Source: Hirundichthys speculiger (taxonomy: Eukaryota; Chordata; Actinopteri; Beloniformes; Exocoetidae). From it: a DNA stretch of 64,000 bases. Numbering within the stretch: the first letter of the stretch is position 1; each line of letters begins with the position of its first letter. The DNA is taken from contig JAGFBZ010002144.1 in NCBI GenBank assembly GCA_018398805.1, forward strand, positions 186,001-250,000. The letters are read 5' to 3'. Below the pieces are notes generated by a model that made no database searches, was not told the DNA's origin, and saw nothing but the letters and a program-made list of their open reading frames with translations. This document shows positions 41,902 to 52,258 of the stretch, piece after piece. Position numbers and translations under genes: made by a program.

Positions 41902-42780
41902 GACCTTTCGGTAAGCACCGCCCCCTCCCTAGTTACTGTTGCTAGGTCAGACATTCTCGCTGCTCCTCCATTAAGGACAATGTTATTTTGCCATTTTTCC
42001 GATGCCTGTCAACCGTATTTACATTACAGTAGAATAATGCCGTGGTGAAATATTGCTGCTGGGGACCTGCAACAGTGACTCGAGGTGTCCAGAACGTTTG
42101 GAGGGACATTTTTATTCCCTTTAACAAGATAAAACAAACAGTGGAAATCTGCAGGCTTTGGTTCAGTTATGTGTCCGTCCACACAATCAACTGAACGTGG
42201 GGAAAGTTACAAAACACACCTACATTTACTCCAAGGTAAGTTAGCTTTGTTTATTAGATGATTGATTTAACCACCATTTAGTAAAAGTAATATGATTTAG
42301 CAGCAGGGACGGTGATGAGTGAAAACATCTCTCTGTTAGCATTCCAGCTAGCTTGCTAGCCAGCTATAAGCCTGCCTCGTTGTCTACAAATATATATGGC
42401 CCTGGATATTTATTTTGTTAGGTATAAGGTGAGGCTAGTGATGTTAACGTCACTTTATTAATTATATTAATACAATGCTGCGACTGTCTGATGTTAGCAT
42501 ACCTCTGGTGTGGGACAGACCTATGGACCAGAGCTAATGCTAAAGCTAACAGAGAACTCATCACCCTCCCTGCTGCTAAATCACATTACTTTTACTAAAC
42601 GGTGGTTAAATCAATCATCTAATAAACAAAGCTAACTTACCTTGGAGTAAATGTAGGTGTGTTTTGTAACTTTCCCCACATTCAGTTGCTTGTGTGGACG
42701 GACACAACTGAACCCACAGCTGCATTCTCCAGCGTTTGTTTTATCTTGTTAAAGGGAATAAAAATGCTCCCCCAAACTTC

Positions 42781-43798
42781 CTGCTCTCGGTGGAGGCAGT
42801 TCATTTCTGTGAGCTCCTCTCTGTCTGTTCCTGCTGCTTCCCTTTTGTCTTGTCTGAGCTTTTTTGGAGCCTCACTCGGCATAATATTCAAATCTCTAAT
42901 CATGGATCTGGTCAGCTGGTTTCTCAATGCAATTAATCAAATTTTCTCGCTGAGAAAACGGGGCACAGGAGAGTCCTCCGGTCCGGATGGAACATTGGCT
43001 GGATACATCAAGGAATCTTATGGATGGAATCTGGGATGTCTGCCTCCTCTGTTCATTGTGGACGCCAAAGTTGTGTACCTATTGGGATTTATGATCACAG
43101 GATTTCCTGCTGTTTGGAGTTGGCGGATACCTGCTGTATCGGAAAATTTACACGGCAGCTGCTATCCTGGACACCGTAAACCTGCCTGCTGTGTGTGTTG
43201 GAGTGAGCCGTGCTGTGAACACTCAGACTGATACTCTTATGAGCTGAACCGGAAACTGGATGTGATTCTAGTGACGGTTTTTGAACTCTCTGGTGAAATG
43301 GATTAGAACGTGGAGAAGTTGCAAGCGCTGCTCAGGGAGAATTGATCTGATAATTTGGACATTTGGAGTATTCCCGCCGAGATGAAACCAGCAAGAACTT
43401 GAAGGCAGACAGAATTATGTCAGCCTGACCCAAACATTCTTCTCTTATCTGAATCTGGCTCCCCTGAAACGAAGCTCGCCTCCAAGGCCGGCCTTCGACC
43501 TAATCTCTCCTGAATATTATGACTTTTTGACGCTCCTTCCCCGACCCCTCCCCTTTCCAAACAACACCTGTGGCTCCAGACTGAACTGGGACAGGGGTCA
43601 CTGGCTTACGGAGTGTACTGCTCTCTGACAACGGTAGAAGCGCCCATGGCGGCTGACCTAAGCACCAATGACTCCTGTCCATATGTTGTTGTTGTTGTTT
43701 CTGTATGTTTCTCTTGGACAGTGAACTGGGAAGACAAATTTCACTGTGTTGGGACGCTGGCTCAGTGACGATAATAAATCTGATTCTGATTCTGATTC
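42781..43798 (+). mobile_element. MDLVSW retroposon, copy 2, inserted in the foldback arm
   Basis: It starts CTGCTCTCGG and ends AATAAATCTGATTCTGATTC. The target sequence AAACTTC precedes it and AAACGTTC follows it; the intact left arm shows the pre-insertion site as AAACGTTC. The same 5' start, ORF start and 3'UTR blocks occur in copy 1 at 19253-20529, which is about 260 bp longer. Confidence 0.85.
42902..43231 (+). CDS. Shortened ORF of MDLVSW retroposon copy 2
   Basis: The frame starts MDLVSWFLNAINQIFS and shares APLFI/PPLFI-x-DA and VY-x2-GFMI-x-G with copy 1. After GFMITGFPAVWSW the frame shifts and the remaining sequence (GGYLMYRKI homologue) is no longer read, so this copy is broken. 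Function unknown. Confidence 0.5.
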   Translation: MDLVSWFLNAINQIFSLRKRGTGESSGPDGTLAGYIKESYGWNLGCLPPLFIVDAKVVYLLGFMITGFPAVWSWRIPAVSENLHGSCYPGHRKPACCVCWSEPCCEHSD

Positions 43799-43996
43799 AA
43801 ACGTTCTGGACACCTCGAGTCACTGTTGCAAGTCCCCAGCAGCAATATTTCACCACGGCGTTATTCTAGTGTAATGTAAATACGGTTGATAGGCATCGGA
43901 AAAATGGCAAAATAACATTGTCCTTAATGGAGGAGCAGCGAGAATGTCCGACCTAGCAACAGTAACTAGGGAGGGGGCGGTGCTTACCGAAAGGTC

Positions 43997-46178
43997 TATT
44001 AGATGAACAGGAATTGGTGCATTTGTTGTTTGCTTGTCAGGCAGGTTATTGTTTTTTCTAAACACATGAAAAATTGATTTTCTGCAATGTCATAAAATTG
44101 TGGCAATTTAGTGATTGTACTTATAATGAAAACAGAGGAACTATACATCAACTGTGCAGTAAAACAGAAACAACCGTTACTTCCTTCAGATCTTTTTTTC
44201 ATTTCTCCTTGTATCATATTTCACCTTATCTGTGTAAAAACTGCTCCTTTTCTAAAACAAAACAAAAATAAAAGAAAAAAAAAACAAATCAATAACACAG
44301 CGTATGTAAAATAGAGCACTATTTGAATTAATTGCCTGTGAAACTGCTGTAACCTGCTACAGTATCAGAAGAATGAGAAGCAGCGTCTCAATGTGAATGT
44401 TTTTATTTTAATAAATGCCATGTCACCCAGGTTGCTGGAACAGTGGTTGAAAAGAGAAAAAAATGGGTCATTAAATTTGACTTGACTCTTTTCTGACACT
44501 GAACCTGTCACTGTAATACTTTTTTTTTTCTTTGAATTAGGAGCGAAGTATTTCCTGTGACGGTAACTGTCCTGATTCATGGCAGATAATCAGCCTGCAT
44601 CACAATCTGCATCTAAAACGTTTGTTTTCCATCATTTTTATGGCACGCAGAGACGATATTTTTCACTGTTACAACTTAAAGAGCCAAAATGGCAGAAGAC
44701 AAAAATATTGCGAAAATCTTTTGTTTATTGACGGTCCTACAAGTGTGTATTTCTTTGTTACTTTACCGTACATCTTGCTGCTATGACATTAAATAAACCT
44801 TCAAACTTGCTGATGCAAACTTGATGTGGAATTAATACGGACGCATATTCAAGTCACACACTTGGATGCGATGGAAACTTTGCTTCTCACGTTTATTTCA
44901 AGTAAAAAAGTAAACCCATTCGGCTGAAATTCAGCTTTAAGAGACCATACTGTAAGTGAAAAAACACTATATTAGGAGATATATATATATGTTGAGATAA
45001 ATTATGAGGGTTAGTATATTACATGTAGTACTAACACAGAATATGCTAATGTTCACATTCAGTTAAAACACTAATCAAAGTATTTGTGATTCCTGAGCGC
45101 GCCCTGAACAAAAACATGAAGTATTCTTCATATACTGATACTGTATACATGACTGTATAATTAACTAAGACTCATCTGAAGGGCTGATATCATCCAGCTG
45201 TGCCCTCGTCATGTTTCACATCTGTGCTATTTACTCCATGAAACAACTGGCCTCACATTTTACAAATGTATTTGTTGCTTTTCTTTTAGTCACCATTGAA
45301 AAAAATTCCCAGACCATGTACAGTGCTGTCTGAAATGTATTTAAATGTGACTAAAAATAAAGATGAATGCGATTTTAGTTTTGCACTAGCATCGCCACGT
45401 GCACTGTGTGAAACTACAGTGGTAAAGCAGGGTCTGTTCTGTCGAACAAAAACATACATGTATACAGTAACCGCACAAATTCTGCACAACTTGGTGTTTG
45501 TTTTAAGAATGTCAATTTTAATTACGGTTTGTTTATTGAATTGGATGACATCTGCCGATATATGTCTGTGAAAATATGAGATATGGGATTGTGTCATAAA
45601 ATCTGTTCATCCTTTAATTTTGCCATTGTCTTTTTTCCGCTGTGCACGGTGTGTCTAGCGTAGCCCACTAGCACACGGCTTAAATTGTTTCGCATTGTGC
45701 CAAGTAAGATATTCTCACGTGAATGTTAAAATCCTTGAATAAATTGTCAAATTGATCAGCATGAGTACACGATGTCACAGACTGCTTATCGCTATGTGTT
45801 ATGCTTTTTTTTTTTCTAATTTATGAAAGCAAAATTAAAGAGAGGTCTGACCTCAATGACCAGTTCTTATTCTAAAACATCTTGGATAAATTTAGGCTCA
45901 TTTATTGACCCAGAATTTAAATTGAAACACCTTTTCAGTGTGGATTTGGTTTGTTGTGCATCATTTAAATATACTGACTTTTCCATCTACCAGAAACTGC
46001 AAATATTTTTGCCAGATCTAAATTGATCTGACAAAGTTTGAAAGATTATCATCAAAAAAAAAAAGTCACAGAATGCTTTAAAAAATTGAAGCAGTTGTCT
46101 GAGGAAGTCTATTTTTACGAGGGAACATTGCATCTTGCATTGTAACTGTGCTTCAGGCAACTGCTGAGGGCCACAATG
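43997..46178. other. Intergenic sequence, nothing recognised
   Basis: AT-rich DNA with several AATAAA signals (e.g. near 44791) that could belong to a longer sptbn4 3'UTR. Short reading frames show no recognisable domains. Confidence 0.4.
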
Positions 46179-46180
46179 TA

Positions 46181-46950
46181 TGGAGCCCCGTTTGGGTCAT
46201 AATTCAATGAATAAATGAGTCTATTATTATGAAATACAGGCATTTATTTTTATGAAATATGTATCCATTATAATGAAATGTTTCCCATTATTATGAAAAA
46301 AATTAATTATTATGAAATATATTTTTATTATTATTTAATCTTAGTTTAATGCATAATAGTTTATTTCAGAATGGCTTTCTTATCTAAGAATGAGTTTTTA
46401 CATAATGGCTTCCTTTTTCATGAGAATGAGCTTTTACATAATAATGACATTTTGCCAGTGGGCGGGGCCAGTGGTTGACCTGCACGCTCATTGGCTGATC
46501 CTTCTCCATTCTACGCTCTGACATCGACTAGTTTTGGCCGTGAGGTCCCGTTAGCAGCGGGCCGTGGCGTCATCAAGGTGCGCTCCTAGTCCGATTGTAG
46601 CTATGCTAGCTTGGACTGAGCTACGGGAAACCTTGACCAGGTTAGCAGACAATATCGAAAATGATAATTTATCAGGCGATACTATTTTGACCCGATTTGA
46701 CGATTCACTGTTCTGTTGCTTATGCCTGAATGAAAGAGCAGCCAATCACATAAATGGCTCCGCCCCCTCTGCTGTGATTGACACACAAATCATTCTTATG
46801 AAAAACAAAGCCATTATTATGTAAAAGCTCATTCTTATGAAAAACAAATCCATTATCATAATAATGGGAAATATTTCATAATAATAAACGCCTGTATTTG
46901 ATAATAATAGACTCATTTATTCCTTGAATTATGACCCAAACAGGGCTCCA
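46181..46950 (+). mobile_element. TA-target MITE with 86-codon frame
   Basis: Ends TGGAGCCCCGTTTGGGTCAT and ATGACCCAAACAGGGCTCCA, flanked by TA. Interior frame at 46564-46824 is nearly identical to that at 39397. Confidence 0.92.
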
Positions 46951-47186
46951 TAAACTAAGAGTTCCATCTGTAAAAGATGGAACTTCAGTTGTCATCTGGC
47001 AAGAATTCACGCAGAAAATAAGTGCTAAAATATATTTAATGTAGATTAACTCTGTGGTTGTGAGGAGGTGACTTGATGAACGATGAACTAGAGTTTTTTC
47101 ACAGCCTGCTAGCCTGCTGCTACAACGCAGCGCAGCTGTAGCTTGTGACTACTGACGTTAAAATAACATTAACAGACAGATTTTCA

Positions 47187-47773
47187 AATTCAATTCCATT
47201 TCAAAAATGCTTTATTGATTCCCAAAGGGAAATGAAATTGTTGCAGTAACTGTCATTATAATGATGAGTCTCTTCAATAGATGGTTGTTGCTGTTGGCAG
47301 GAAGGATCGCTGTGTTGTGAAGAGGATGTTCAGGGTCGTCCATGACGTTCTTCATTTTATGAAGTATCCTCCTTTGCAGAATCAGCTCCAGAACAGTCCA
47401 CAGAACAGTTCCAGTCTTCTTCATCAGTTTGTTCAGTTTCTTTCAGTCTGCTCAACCAACTGATGACTGCAGACAACAGACTGATAGAAGATCTGCACCA
47501 TCCTGCTGCAAACACCAAAGGACCTGAGCTTCCTCTAGAAGTAAAGTCCCATCTGTCCCTTCTTATAAATGTCTCCAGTCCAGTCTGTCGTCCAGGTAAA
47601 CTGAGGTATTTTCTACTCCTCCACCACCTCAACTTCTTCCCCCATGATGGAAATGCTGCTTGACTTGTTACTGGTCCTCCCAAAATCCAGAATAATCTCC
47701 TTTGTCTTGTCAACATTTCAGATGAGATGCCACAAAGCAGTCCACCAGTCCTCTGTCCTCTCTTGTCCATCAC
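47187..47773 (-). pseudogene. LINE ORF2 C-terminus and 3' tail
   Basis: The reverse strand reads SWGKKLRWWRSRKYLSLPGR, SSGPLVFAAGWCRSS and, in another frame, DDPEHPLHNTAILPANS, the familiar C-terminal end of fish L2/Rex-like LINEs, then CCCTTTGGGAATCAATAAAG and a GAATTGAATTTGAAA tail. Frames change repeatedly, so it is dead. Confidence 0.7.
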
Positions 47774-47946
47774 TGACTCCCCAACAACATAATATTGTTA
47801 TTGTTGCAGCTAAAGTGTGTTTTTGAAAAGCAACTCAAGATTAATCACTTTATCTTAGCCTTTAAATGAGCTTTTGTGGTTTTGAATTTATGATTTAATT
47901 AAATTTTAGTTGTTTTTTTTTCAATTATCATTATTTAATTCATATA

Positions 47947-48312
47947 CAGTCATGGAAAAAATTATTAGACCACCCTTGTTTTCTTCAGTTTCTTGTTCAT
48001 TTTAATGCCTGGTACAACTAAAGGTACATTTGTTTGGACAAACATAACAATAACCACAAAGATTGCTCGTAAGAGTTTTATTTAAGAGCTGATATCTTAC
48101 CATTTTCCATGGTTTTCTTGATTATAACCTAAATCACTTAAGTTTTTACATCAATAGCTATGGCGTTGTACTGCCAAAAACACTGCTTTTATGCATTCAG
48201 TGTTTTCTTTTCTGTCTGTTTTAGTCACATGATGACGTTTAGTGGTACCAGGTATTAAAATGAACAAGAAAGTGAAGAAAAAATGGTGGTCTAATCATTT
48301 TTTCCATGACTG
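47947..48312. mobile_element. Tc1/mariner MITE, 366 bp
   Basis: Termini CAGTCATGGAAAAAATTATT and AATCATTTTTTCCATGACTG are inverted and flanked by TA. Confidence 0.88.
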
Positions 48313-48867
48313 TATATTCATACATGTACTTATGTTGTTTTAACTTTGGCTACATTTTCTACTTTTATTTGATTAGTTATACATTTTTAAATGTCTTTCT
48401 TTTAATTGTATTTAAATTATTCATTAATTTACTTATTTACTAATACCCTAATCTTATAAGATACCTGTTGATTTATTTAATTGCCTACTTATGTGTTTTA
48501 TGTATTTTAATACATTTAATACATTCTCCAGTCTTTCCTCTCAGACTAAAGATGGTGAATTCTCCACTCCTGCCTGGAGGAGGAATCTGGGGGGTCGTCA
48601 TGGACAAGTGAGCCCCTGCATGTACCACTGCCAGACTGAAGGGGGGGCTGTCAGCCTCCAGCCTGGTCCTCATGTCTGGTCTGGTCCTGGAGAATGGCGG
48701 TCTGAACTCGTATGGGCTCGTTCAGGGACCCGGGGTTCCCGCCCTGGAGGTGGTACTTTGTAATAACATAATAAGCAGCTAGTTACTGAGAGCATCTGCA
48801 GGCTGCAGCAGAAGCTGAGCCTACAGATTGATCATGCCATTGATTCTGAACTTTCTGTCTATTTCAG

Positions 48868-50095
48868 GTGGTGACACAAAGAGGGAAAAGGCAAGTTGGT
48901 TCCATCACATTGAGAGGGGAACTGGTAACTCTGGTGTGCTGCTGGTGACATGTTTGTCTTTCCCAGATTAAAGTTTAAAGACTGCTTCATGATCAATGCA
49001 CCTCCAGGAGCAAAAGGTACATCCACCAGAACAGGATGGATGAATGAAGATAGCTGGGCCCAGTTCCTCGATCACCTGATAAACCACACTTCCTGTTTCC
49101 CTGACCCCCCCATGCTTCTCATCATGGACAGTCTTAAAGCTCACATATCACTCAGGGCAGTAGAACTCACCAGGAGCAATGGTATCGTTCTGCTCACTCT
49201 CCCACCTCACACATCCCATCATGCACCTCTGGATGTGGCTGTGTACGGTCCGTTCAAAGCCCAATACAGCCGAGCTCTCGATGGGTGGATGCGATCGAAT
49301 CCTGGCAAAACAGTCTCCATCTACCAGGTAGCAGGACTTGTGAGTCAAGCCTTCATGACAACCGTGACGCCACAAAACGTGACTTCTGGGTTTAGGTCCA
49401 CTGGGATTTTCCCAGACAATCGTGACATTTTCCCCAGATGAAGCGTTTGCACCATCCGTTCCATCAGACCGGCCAAACCCTGAACTACAGCCTGCCACCG
49501 TAGATGCTCCACCTCCGGGAGAAGGTATTGAAGGCCTGGACCCTGCAGATGATCCTCCTGTAGATGACCCTCCTCCCGCTGCAGATAACACCCCCCCCCC
49601 CCCCCCCAAATAATAATTCGCCCACTCCTTCATCAGCTGACGTGGATGTGCGACAAATAACTAGCCGACCTAAACAAACCACACAGAAGCACGTGAAGAC
49701 CGCCATCCTCACCGATACTCCTGAGATGCAGGCACTTGAAAAAGCTTCTGAAAAAAGATGAAAGAAACTGGAAGAGAAAAAGCAAAAAAGAAACCGATCC
49801 AGAGAAAAATCACAAGCAGAAAGTGATGTTCCCGTGCCAGTCCATGAATCATCTGAACGATGAAAGATCTGAGCCTGAGGGAGGTCAACCGGGAAGCATG
49901 GATCTGTCACCGGCTGCCTCTGTCATGGTCAATTTAGCAACAAAAGTCAAGAATGTCTGTTATCAGTAAGTTTGAGATCATTGACGATGATAAAACACTC
50001 GTACAGTTCCTGAAAAGATCCAGGGAAATGGGAAAGTGTGGCAGAGACCCATTTTCTCTACTGTGGAAGTGGTTCTTTTCTCTCATTTGAATGGT
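48868..50095 (+). pseudogene. pogo/Tigger-like DDE transposase, C-terminal half
   Basis: After TQRGKRQVGSITL and GELVTLVCC in one frame, 48950-49441 reads FVFPRLKFKDCF, PPMLLIMDSLKAHISL (second catalytic Asp), TLPPHTSHHAPLDVAVYGPF (third Asp) and SGFRSTGIFP. A Pro/Asp-rich stretch with a C-run, AILTDTPEMQALE and CGRDPFSLLWKWFFSL follow in shifted frames. The DNA-binding half and first catalytic Asp are missing. In life these enzymes cut at TA sites. Confidence 0.8.
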
Positions 50096-50224
50096 GAATA
50101 AAACTTTTTTTGAATGATACTTTGCTGTATTTATGTTTGTTCAGAGTAAGTGGATCAATTTACCCCCTTCAAATCTGGGATTTTGTCTCAGTTTACCCCC
50201 GTAGCTGGGGTAAAATTATATATA

Positions 50225-50870
50225 TATGATTAAAATTTTTAATCGCATGATTTCCCTGATTAATCACGATTAATCGCATTGTATACGTAAAATCAAATAA
50301 TGAATTCAAAAGTAGTGTAAAGGTCACTTTTATTTAAATGTTCTGCTGCCATATCAACTAAAGTGTCATAACATTTGTTGTTCAAACACTTTTAACATCA
50401 GCTCTTGTCAGTAACACATATTTAGTGTAAATCTCATCTTAAAAAATGTAAAATAAAATAAAGCTTATTGCCACTGCCAGGGTATTAATGTCATCGTGTT
50501 TTTATGAAAATTTTTTTTTAAAAAAGTCCACAAACTAAATGATTGTGTCTCAGCACAATCAGAACATTAAAACATTAATTTCTGAGGTAACAGCAGAAAC
50601 TTTTAACGGGGAGTTCAACTTGTCAGTTGTTACAAATAACCTTGTTTCTGTTGAATCCTCCGTCTGCGAGAACTTTAAAATGAAAATGTCCATGTTAAAG
50701 TTCAGTAACTTTACCAATCTGTGTATCATTCATTCTTTACATTTTCAAATGTCAATCAAAAATTAAAAAAAAAAAAAAATAATAAAAAGTGACATTTTAT
50801 TACGTTTTTTGTTTTTTAATCTAACACAAAAAACCAATCTGAAAAGATCTGAAAGTGAAAAAAAAGATCA
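50225..50870. mobile_element. Truncated relative of the hAT MITE at 34977
   Basis: GATTAATCACGATTAATCGC, AAATAATGAATTCAAAAGTA and AACTTGTCAGTTGTTACAAA are shared in order with 34977-36104. The TAGGGCTGGGC terminus is replaced by a TA microsatellite and the right half is missing. Confidence 0.75.
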
Positions 50871-51076
50871 GAAACCTGAAAACAAGAAATTTGTAAGTGA
50901 AAAAAAAAAATAAAAAAAATAAATAAGAGCCCAAAGTTCAATATCAAAACTTCAACTTTCAGTTTAATATTTTTGCTTTTCAGCTTTAAATTTTTGTTTT
51001 GAGTTACAAAAGTTTTGACCCTGATTTAGTTCCATACTCCAGCAGATCCCCGTGACCCTGCATAGGCATAAATGTA

Positions 51077-51852
51077 TGGAGCCCCGTTTGGGTCATAATT
51101 CAATGAATAAATGAGTCTATCATTATGAAAAACAGGCGTTTTATTATTATAAAATATTTCCCATTATTATGATAATGGTTTCGTTTTTCATAAGAATGAT
51201 TTGTGTGTCAATCACAGCAGAGAGGGCGGAGCCATTTATGTGATTGGCTGCTCTTTCATTCAGGCATAAGCAACAGAACAGTGAATTGTCAAATCGGGTC
51301 AAAATAGTATCGCCTGATAAATTATCATTTTCGATATTGTCTGCTAACCTGGTCAAGGTTTCCCGTAGCTCAGTCCAAGCTGCCATAGCTACAATCGGAC
51401 TAGGAGCGCACCTTGATGACATCACGGCCCGCTGCTAACGGGACCTCACGGCCAAAACTAGTGGATGTCAGAGCGTAGAATGGAGAAGAATCAGCCAATG
51501 AGCGTGCAGGTCAACCACTGGTCCCGCCCACTGGCAAAATGTCATTATTATGTGAAAGCTCATTTTTATGAAAAAGGAAGCAATTATGTAAAAACTCATT
51601 CTTAGATTAAAAAAAAAGCTATTCTGAAATAAACTATTATGAATTAAATTAAAATTAAATGATAATAAAAATATTTTTCATAATAATTAAATTTTTTCAT
51701 AATAATAGGGAATATTTCATAATAATCAACATGTTTTCATAATAATGGGAAACATTTAATAATAATGGATACGTATTTCATAATAATAAACGCCTGTTTT
51801 TCATAATAATAGACTCATTTATTCATTGAATTATGACCCAAACGGGGCTCCA
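51077..51852 (-). mobile_element. TA-target MITE upstream of micu2, interior inverted
   Basis: The ends are the same as in the other copies, flanked by TA, but the interior (reverse-strand frame 51147-51425) is in the opposite orientation. Its right edge is only about 90 bp from the GC boxes and 208 bp from the micu2 ATG. Confidence 0.92.
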
Positions 51853-51939
51853 TATAAACGGGCATAGATGATGGATTTTAATAAAACAAAGAGGTTGCGG
51901 GGTAATTTGGTACAGGATTGAATGTGGTTTGCCACCCAA

Positions 51940-52060
51940 ACAAGTGGGCGGGGCGCTGTGCTGTGAGTGGGCGGGACGCTGTGCTCTGATTGGATGAAGA
52001 AGAACTCAATACGGAAGCCGCCGCGTTTGCGCAACGAGCTCGTGAGTACACTTCCTGAAA
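51940..52060 (+). promoter_or_regulatory. micu2: micu2 proximal promoter with two GC boxes and an inverted CCAAT
   Basis: Two near-identical 23-bp units starting at 51943 and 51966 each carry a GTGGGCGGG core (Sp1-type GC box). ATTGG (inverted CCAAT) lies at 51989-51993. ACGGAAG (ETS-like) and TTTGCGCAAC follow. No TATA box is visible, as usual for nuclear genes of mitochondrial proteins. The ATG at 52061 has A at -3 and G at +4. Confidence 0.65.
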
Positions 52061-52258
52061 ATGGCCAGCTGGGGAAAGGTTATCGCCGTCTTGAGAAACG
52101 CTTTGAGGAGCCCTCGGACTCTGCGGCGTCTTTCTCTGCGCACCGCCGTCGGTCCCGGTATTCTGGGGACCGTCATCGGATCCGGGATCGTCTATTATTA
52201 CCGGTACCATGCTAGCAGCAGGACTCTGCCCTTCGCTGTTTATGCTGAGGAAAAAAAG
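52061..52258 (+). CDS. micu2: micu2 exon 1: mitochondrial targeting and membrane segment
   Basis: Sixty-six codons start [20 protein letters not shown], Arg-rich and free of acidic residues, as in a matrix-targeting presequence. A glycine-rich hydrophobic stretch ([17 protein letters not shown], about residues 31-47) follows. The exon ends AEEKK at a GTGAGC donor, phase 0. Confidence 0.88.

Larger units (their letters stand above)
41902..43996. mobile_element. Foldback (long inverted repeat) element split by a retroposon
   Basis: Termini GACCTTTCGGTAAGCACCGC and GCGGTGCTTACCGAAAGGTC are inverted. The left arm runs about 41902-42320 and pairs with the right arm in two pieces, about 42555-42780 and 43799-43996. 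The loop is about 240 bp. Removing the inserted retroposon restores a continuous right arm. Confidence 0.88.

Noticed and set aside
49148..49910. Reverse-strand frames opposite the transposase
   Set aside because: Glycine/serine-rich shadow of the Pro/Asp-rich segment and C-run of the pogo-like transposase.
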